Positions 58,692 through 64,000 of a DNA stretch of 64,000 nt are shown here, one piece after another (positions within the stretch are counted from its first letter, which is position 1; every line of letters starts with the position of its first letter). Both the position numbers and the translations under genes were made by a program. Under the pieces are notes generated by a model. That model worked only from the letters and a program-made list of their open reading frames with translations. It searched no databases and was not told the origin of the DNA. Source of the stretch: Symsagittifera roscoffensis (taxonomy: Eukaryota > Xenacoelomorpha > Acoela > Convolutidae); the NCBI RefSeq assembly GCF_963678635.1, contig NC_087062.1, positions 48,407,283-48,471,282 of the forward strand, given 5' to 3'.

Positions 58692-61665
58692 TTAGTCGGC
58701 ATAGATGTCCAGGTGGACTAGTGTAATCTCTGATGGTTCACTCAAGTTCTTGACCACCTGGTGCCCTGCGACTGAGATAATGGACATTATTTTTGTCCCC
58801 TCTTTCGTCATGCCGAAATATTTACCAGATATAACGTTCAATTTTAGTCCTTGTTTCCTGGGTTCCTCTTTGTCTTCTACTTTCGTCATTTTACCCAGGA
58901 TATTAAAACTTTCCCGAAGATCTGTGCTCTCCAGCTCCGACCTTACCCATTGCTCCACTTCTTTCGTGGCTAGGTCCTGTTTGACATTCTGCAGCGATGT
59001 CCTTGCCGCCATGCCGTAATCCACCTTGAGTGGGCTAGACGAATCTGGCTCGAGGTTCGAGGCTACCACCTCGTCAGGCAGTGTCTTTACCTTTTTGGTC
59101 GTGAAGGTGCTCGGTGTCGTCTCCTTCCTCCGAGATTCAGCCTCGTTCATCAGACGTGCTCGACTGGCTTTGACACCCAAAAGCGCCTCTTCGTGGCGGG
59201 GATGTTTCGCGTCCGCTACTGCATCCCAAAATTGAGTACAATCCAACTTGAAGTGTCCCTCCAAATTACAGAAGAAACACCTCGGACCATATTTCATGAT
59301 GAGCCCTCTGACGTACTCTTCGTGATCCTCGTCGGTCGCGTCGGCGTCCTCGAGAAAGTAGCCTATCGCCTTCATGTTCTGTTTGTATGCAGAACACGCG
59401 GAAACGTGATGGTCCATCGAACCACAATTCGCACACGACCTCCTCTTATCCATGTCATCGCGAGGTTTGTACCAACTGGAATTCGCACCAGTGTTTGTCC
59501 CGCTATAGTTGCCATAATTGCTGTAACGGTTTTGCGCCCTCGGTTTTATGAGTAAACACTCGCGTGACTTCATACGCAAATCGTCGGGCGTGGGTACCTG
59601 GTCAAGTGACAGGGTGAAGTGTGTGGCCAACATCGTCTTCAACTCCTCACTCCTTACTCCGTCCATGAACTTCGAAGCAATCGCCAAGTTTCGCTCGGAT
59701 ATTTTCTCATCTGGGTTGCTTCTCCTCCTAGGCAATTCAAGGTCGTCCAAAAATTTATCTATGGATTCGTCATCTCTTTGACGCCTCTTTTCGAACTTCA
59801 CCATAGCCTGGTGCCCTTGTACTCCAGAGCCGAAACGAATCAGCAGGATGTCGAATATCTTGCGAGCGCTGTCTCTCTCATTGGCTCTTTTCGCCATTAC
59901 ACAACTTAGTGCAGTACCCTCCAGGTTGCTCGTTAGCGCAGCACTCTTGTTTCTTGGAGAGATTCTCTTCCTCAAAGTGTAACTTCATCACCTCTATCCA
60001 AGTATCAATGCAGCCGTCTGTCTCGTCTTTATATGACTTCGGCTTTTTTAGTGTCCTTCTTGACCTCTCTCCTCTCTCGGTTGACTTCGAGAGCTTGGTG
60101 ATGAATGTTTCGAGAGATCTGTTCAGGGGCTCAAGCATCGAGGCATACATCGTTGTGTTCTGTGAGACTGTAGTCAGATCTGGTACTGAACTGACTTGTG
60201 GCACAGTTGGCAACCTTGTCTCCGGGGTGGCATCTGCCTCCGGCGGGACTGGATTTGTCCAGCCAGGCCTCGACGGGGCTGACCTTGGCCGCTCCTTGTT
60301 TCTAGGTTCGTAGTTCGTTCTCGAGCCTTGCTGGGCTCTGGTATTGCTGTCCGTACCATCTGCATCATTCGCATGGCGTGAGCGCTCCCTTGGGTTGGAA
60401 CGCTCAAGCCAATTGATCCCATTCAGGATCGCGTCAAGCTTCCACATCATTAAGTCATACTTTGCATCTAACCTTTTCTCCAGGCTCGTCATCGTGTGGG
60501 CGTAGGTACTATCATGATCGTTCAACAATCGTTCGATCTCCCCGGTCATCCTAGCCTCTCTTTCATATGACTCCTTGTTTGCCTGTGCCAGGCTCTCTGC
60601 CAGGCATTGATCGGTGTTGCGAATCAACTGAGCCTGATCAACCCTCGCCTGCGACTTCACGTGCGTTAGTTCGTCTCTCAGATTCTCTTGACCTTTGTGA
60701 GCTCTCTCATCAACCTGATCTATTCTTTTAGTCATGTCCCGTCTCAGTTCATCTAGACCATTCATTACGCCAGCGAACATGTCACTTATGTCGCCAGTGG
60801 CCCCAAATGACGGGGTTAGTCCTAGAGAAGATGAGGTCAACTGCGGCTGCAGCCTGGTGCTTGATGACGCACCGCCTTTTTGCTTGCTCATCGACGTCAT
60901 TAATCTGTCGAAGGTTGATGACGCTCCCATCGTTATCCCATCTGACATGGGCCTGGTCGGCGAGGCTGACGACGCCTTCCTGCTCATATCGTTCCTTGGG
61001 CACGGTGTGAAGTTCACATCCGGATGGGCTATCTCCGGGTAGTCATAACTGGAAGTTAAACCTACAGTTGGTAGTGACGCCATGCGCTCGTCGTACAAAG
61101 ACTTCCAACTCTTCTTGGCCTTCGAACCCGGTTGTTCTTCACTCGGGCTTATACTCGACATCATCGCGTTCTTGCTCTGCTTGGCCAGAGATGAGTGGGT
61201 ACTAGCCGAATGTGAATATTCTCCCCTCCACCTATGACTCTTGGTCTCCGATTTGGACATTCCCTTGAATAACACTTCCTCTCGCGGCTCGTCCTCGGAA
61301 CGCTCCGAGGTCTCCTCCGTCCTCTCGACTTCCTCTCGCTTGAGGTCCTCGCTCGGCTCAAAGTCGGGTCAAATGAGCGTCTGTTCTCCCTCGTCAAAGG
61401 GGCCCACATGCGTTTCGCTCGCGGTTCCGGCTTCGGCGCTCCGCCTTTGATCGCCATCGAGGTTTTTCTCGCTCCTTAATCTCATTTCGCTCACTGAAAG
61501 ATCAGGTTGACCTTTAGTCGATTCGGTTTTGGCAAACACGTCGGAGGCGCTGCTAAACAAGGACTGGCTACGCCTAGTTTTAAAATTTCGCGTGCTGCCC
61601 TTGCTCAGCCTGGGAATCTTAGTAGTCGATCCTAACGAGTCCCTGCGCTGCATGCTTTGTAACAA
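58692..61665 (-). pseudogene. Retroelement B gag, broken by one stop and one frameshift
   Basis: The frame opens at 61665 (MLQSMQRRDSLG...), meets TGA at 61371-61369 and continues in the same frame to the Met at 61275 and on to about 59945. There the frame shifts by one at CAAGAGTGCTGCGCTAACG and continues to 58692. The N-terminal part is Ser/Arg/Glu-rich with a long helical, probably coiled-coil stretch (about 60680-60440). The middle (LEGTALSCVMAKRANERDSA; FEKRRQRDDESIDKFLDDLE) is capsid-like. Two zinc knuckles follow: CANCGSMDHHVSAC (about 59440-59400) and CFFCNLEGHFKLDC (about 59290-59245), which bind nucleic acid in Gag proteins. Gag packages the element RNA. Confidence 0.85.
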
Positions 61666-62073
61666 AAAAAAACAATATTCGTATGTCGAAAAGTCAGTAT
61701 CAATCTCTTAGGTTTCTCAATGAAAATCTTAGTGACTCAGCTAGAGTTACACACACACGGGGCCTGCTAAGTATTGATATAATGCTAACTCAACTCTGTC
61801 GTATAGTATAACAGTATCACAAAATTTTCACAAGATATAATCAACATACAAAACACAATAGATAACCAGATAAGAATATCCTACAGGTGACAGCGACCTT
61901 TTGTCAGTATTAATTTTTTGCCACATAATTTATCAAGTCACTGCTTTGTTAAAATTAAACCATCTTTGATAAAAAGCAGTGATGATTCAGAAACAGATCA
62001 ATAAAACTTAGTCTTAAAGAAAAAGACTTCGCCCAATCGGAACGATCCGAAAGAACAAAGCCCAGGACACAGT
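61666..62073 (-). other. Upstream leader of retroelement B
   Basis: AT-richer than gag, no open frame. By position it is the 5' leader of element B. A primer-binding site and LTR border would be expected in this area or beyond, but neither could be placed without the second LTR. Confidence 0.4.
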
Positions 62074-62173
62074 CTTCTCAAGTGGGTGTGTATTTACCTA
62101 ATACACCCACCGAGGTCTTCTTTTAGGTGCCCTGCGATTGCCCGAGCTGTCCTATTAAGTGGCTCAAGGCAAC
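62074..62173. repeat. Hairpin repeat, copy 1
   Basis: A 100-bp sequence from CTTCTCAAGTGGGTG to GGCTCAAGGCAACC. Contains a stem-loop at 62082-62110 with arms GTGGGTGT..TATT and AATACACCCAC. It shares about 80 percent of its bases by eye with copy 2, 186 bases downstream. Confidence 0.8.
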
Positions 62174-62259
62174 CTCTGATCGAAAATCTCTAAAGTCTAT
62201 GAAAAAGCTCTCCCACACCCGGACTGCTCCAAGTGCACGAAAGTAGGGAACAACTTTTT

Positions 62260-62359
62260 TTCTCAAGTGAGTGTGTATTTGCCTAATACACTCACCGAGG
62301 TATTCCTTTTTTTGTTCCCGGATTGCCCGAACTTTCCTATTAAGTAGCTCAAGGCAACC
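62260..62359. repeat. Hairpin repeat, copy 2
   Basis: Direct repeat of 62074-62173. Its stem-loop at 62267-62295 has arms GTGAGTGT..TATT and AATACACTCAC, so a G-C pair of copy 1 is replaced by an A-T pair on both arms. Confidence 0.8.
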
Positions 62360-62600
62360 ACACCACCAGGATCACCATCAGAAAAAAAAATTTTGTTCGG
62401 GTACTTCTGATACACCCGATCTAGAATCCAAAGTTGATCACGAATTTCCGGGTCAAAATGGGCTCTTATGATCCTAATAAGCACGCCTAATATCCTAATA
62501 CGATTTTAATTAAATGGATATTTTCCGTTTCCCAAATTGCCACAGAAGGTTTCCTCAAGTTTCTAACAAGGAAGGTTGTTTAAAAGGTTCAAGACACTCC
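62360..62600. other. Spacer, no feature recognised
   Basis: AT-rich with a C-rich patch (CACCACCAGGATCACC). The short frame on each strand has no domain. Nothing supported. Confidence 0.3.
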
Positions 62601-63475
62601 GGAGGGTTACTTCGGAGGGTTGTTAAGACACTTAGCCTACTTCGGAGGGTACCTTAATCACCCAAGTTACTTCGGAGGGTCCCCTTAAATTTACTAAGGA
62701 GGGTCAATAAGATGCTTAATATGCTCCGGAGGGTTATTTCGGAGGGTACCTCCAAAATTCTCAAATTTCTGAGCTTCACTTAGAAGGACCTTCAATTAAC
62801 TTCAGGAAGCGTCAAAACAAGCTAAATTCTCTATGGGGGCTGTCTTAACTTCTTTGGATGATCTCGTGGAAATTTCCCACTAAGGAGGGTTGCTAAGGGG
62901 TTTAGCTGACTCCGGAGGGTTACCTCGGAGGGTTCCCCAAAAATCAAGAAAAAAGGTTATGTTACCGCGATAAAGTCTCCAAAAGCGGTCCACCTGACTT
63001 AAAACTAGGTTGGCTGACACGGTCAACCTTCCCAGTTGGATAAAAGGTGTTTTGATAAAATTTTCTGCCGCTCGGAGGGTTACCTGTAATTTGGACCCTC
63101 CGAACCAACAAATTCTAAAAAATTTTTATTTTCCGAGATTATCAACCCAAAAACGTCGACTTATGGTACCAAAATTATCCCGATCGGTTGGCTAGTCTTT
63201 GAGAAATTGCCAAAAACGTTTTTGTCCAAATGGCCTTTTTCACCACCTATATAGGTTCTGAGAAACTTTTTCCGCAATTCTTATCGAAAGTGCCTAAAAA
63301 TAATTGAAACGAGCGAAGTAGCCCTGTACAGCACTGGAATAGTGCAAAAAACCGGACCAAAATTGGTTTGGAGACAAAAATTTGGCCAAAAACTTTCAAA
63401 TTTGGACCCTTCGGTTCCTTCCTTTTCCAATCCTTAAGTCGTTAGCTCTATCCACGGAGCTAATCGGAGGGTTAC
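62601..63475. repeat. Dispersed GGAGGGT motif cluster
   Basis: At least a dozen copies of GGAGGGT, often as TTCGGAGGGTTACTTCGG or CTCCGGAGGGT, occur between 62601 and 63475 (for example 62601, 62613, 62644, 62674, 62697, 62728, 62740, 62884, 62913, 62926, 63074, 63465), plus one complement at about 63094. Spacing is irregular, from 12 to several hundred bases. It lies upstream of element B and may be LTR or leader sequence (inference). Confidence 0.7.
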
Positions 63476-64000
63476 TCAAGAATTTATCTAGTAACCGAGC
63501 ACGTTATGCTAGCACGCTCCTAACGCAAAAAATTTTATTGCTCTAACTCCAAAAACTCAAAAACTCGATCCCATAAACAGATTGACAAAATTCAGAAGAT
63601 TATCAAAATTTTGATCGAAAAATTTTCGTTTTTTCTAACTTCTACTGAGTCTTTTCTCACGCGGTTTCTTTAGTTAGGGGGATCGAACTACGTAGCTACT
63701 CCCTATATAAAAATTTTTTGCTGTTCGGAAAAGCTCGGATATCCAAAAACTTGGGGGTCTATAGTTTGTCGAAAATCAGTAATTTTCGACGAAATTTAGG
63801 TGTTTCTTGGGTCTGAGTAGGAGATAAGTTAAATATAATAAGGATAATAACCTATTAGCAGTTGTTAATAAATATTACTATACCCTCCTTTGCACCAAAA
63901 TACCCGAATTAGGAACCTTAACTCGGAAATTTGTAATCGATGAAGGGTACAATCGGACCGCGCCAATCGTGGCCCCCACCACTTAAGTTTTAATGAAATA
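63476..64000. other. End of window, no feature recognised
   Basis: No open frame, RNA gene or repeat could be supported. It could still be LTR or flanking host DNA of retroelement B. Confidence 0.3.

Larger units (their letters stand above)
55601..61665 (-). mobile_element. Ty3/Gypsy retroelement B, gag-pol, 3'-truncated
   Basis: The minus strand carries, in order, a Gag with two CCHC knuckles, an aspartic protease, RT, and partial RNase H; integrase and the 3' LTR are absent because the satellite begins at about 55600. The original seems to have been one continuous Gag-Pol frame. It now has an in-frame TGA (61371-61369), a frameshift near 59945, an in-frame TAA at 58694-58692 and a frameshift near 56690. 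It is visibly richer in G and C than the rest of the window, which sets it apart from retroelement A and suggests a younger insertion. Domain order is that of Ty3/Gypsy (known). Confidence 0.9.

Noticed and set aside
55642-61450. Numerous plus-strand frames up to 151 codons opposite gag-pol of element B
   Set aside because: They are complements of a GC-richer coding region with clear RT and zinc-knuckle motifs on the minus strand.
61880-61905. Minus-strand GGTCGCTGTCACC upstream of element B as a primer-binding site and source of the satellite core GGTCGCTGTGA
   Set aside because: Only nine bases agree, no LTR end can be placed beside it, and I cannot match a tRNA 3' end from sequence alone.
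1-64000. tRNA, rRNA or other structured RNA genes
   Set aside because: None with a recognisable cloverleaf, A/B boxes or rRNA core was seen by eye; a covariance-model search would be decisive and could not be run.

Overview
The window looks like repeat-rich nuclear DNA of an invertebrate animal. It is AT-rich, has genes split by GT-AG introns, metazoan-type chromatin domains (JmjC, KMT5A-like SET, C2H2), two Ty3/Gypsy-type retroelements and a very long satellite array. I cannot name the species; a cnidarian-like genome is only a guess from the style of the retroelement and the KMT5A-like gene. I see no ordinary single-copy host gene, tRNA or rRNA. Almost everything is mobile or repeated DNA.

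Layout. (1) 1-10790: a decayed, AT-rich Gypsy element (A, plus strand) with protease, reverse transcriptase, RNase H, a duplicated integrase module and a degenerate 3' region; it also holds a 130-bp-arm inverted duplication. (2) 10791-27201: a 16,411-bp DNA transposon inserted into the 3' end of that element. It has perfect 26-bp terminal inverted repeats, a 2-bp CC target duplication, a paralogous empty site at 31398-31399 in the same window, and clustered GGATTCC motifs just inside both ends. (3) 27204-33335: three tandem copies of a non-coding unit of about 2.0-2.2 kb, the sequence family into which the transposon jumped. (4) 33336-34080: a 750-bp block with a possible exon, which recurs inside the following satellite. 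(5) 34080-55600: about 21.5 kb of a degenerate 44-48-bp satellite with several higher-order duplications. (6) 55600-61665: a second Gypsy element (B, minus strand), visibly richer in GC, with gag, protease, RT and partial RNase H, cut off before integrase by the satellite. (7) 61666-64000: the upstream leader or LTR side of element B, with two copies of a hairpin repeat and a cluster of GGAGGGT motifs.

The main discovery candidate is the 16.4-kb transposon. Its first gene codes for an uninterrupted 1035-residue protein with a DDE-type transposase pattern (D321, D432, D504-x-x-H507, then a Glu) and a C-terminal BRCT-like module. Downstream are a C2H2 zinc-finger plus JmjC (KDM2/KDM7-like) gene, a minus-strand gene of unknown function with possible chromatin-reader features, and, divergent from it across a palindrome, a gene ending in a KMT5A (SETD8)-like SET domain. 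A DNA transposon carrying both a histone-demethylase-like and a histone-methyltransferase-like gene, plus a BRCT on its transposase, would be unusual. A natural hypothesis is that it edits chromatin at its own locus or at target sites. The transposase frame is intact, while the cargo genes carry a few stops and homopolymer frameshifts. This is either recent decay or unpolished long-read assembly; a 200-N gap inside the element shows the assembly is imperfect here.
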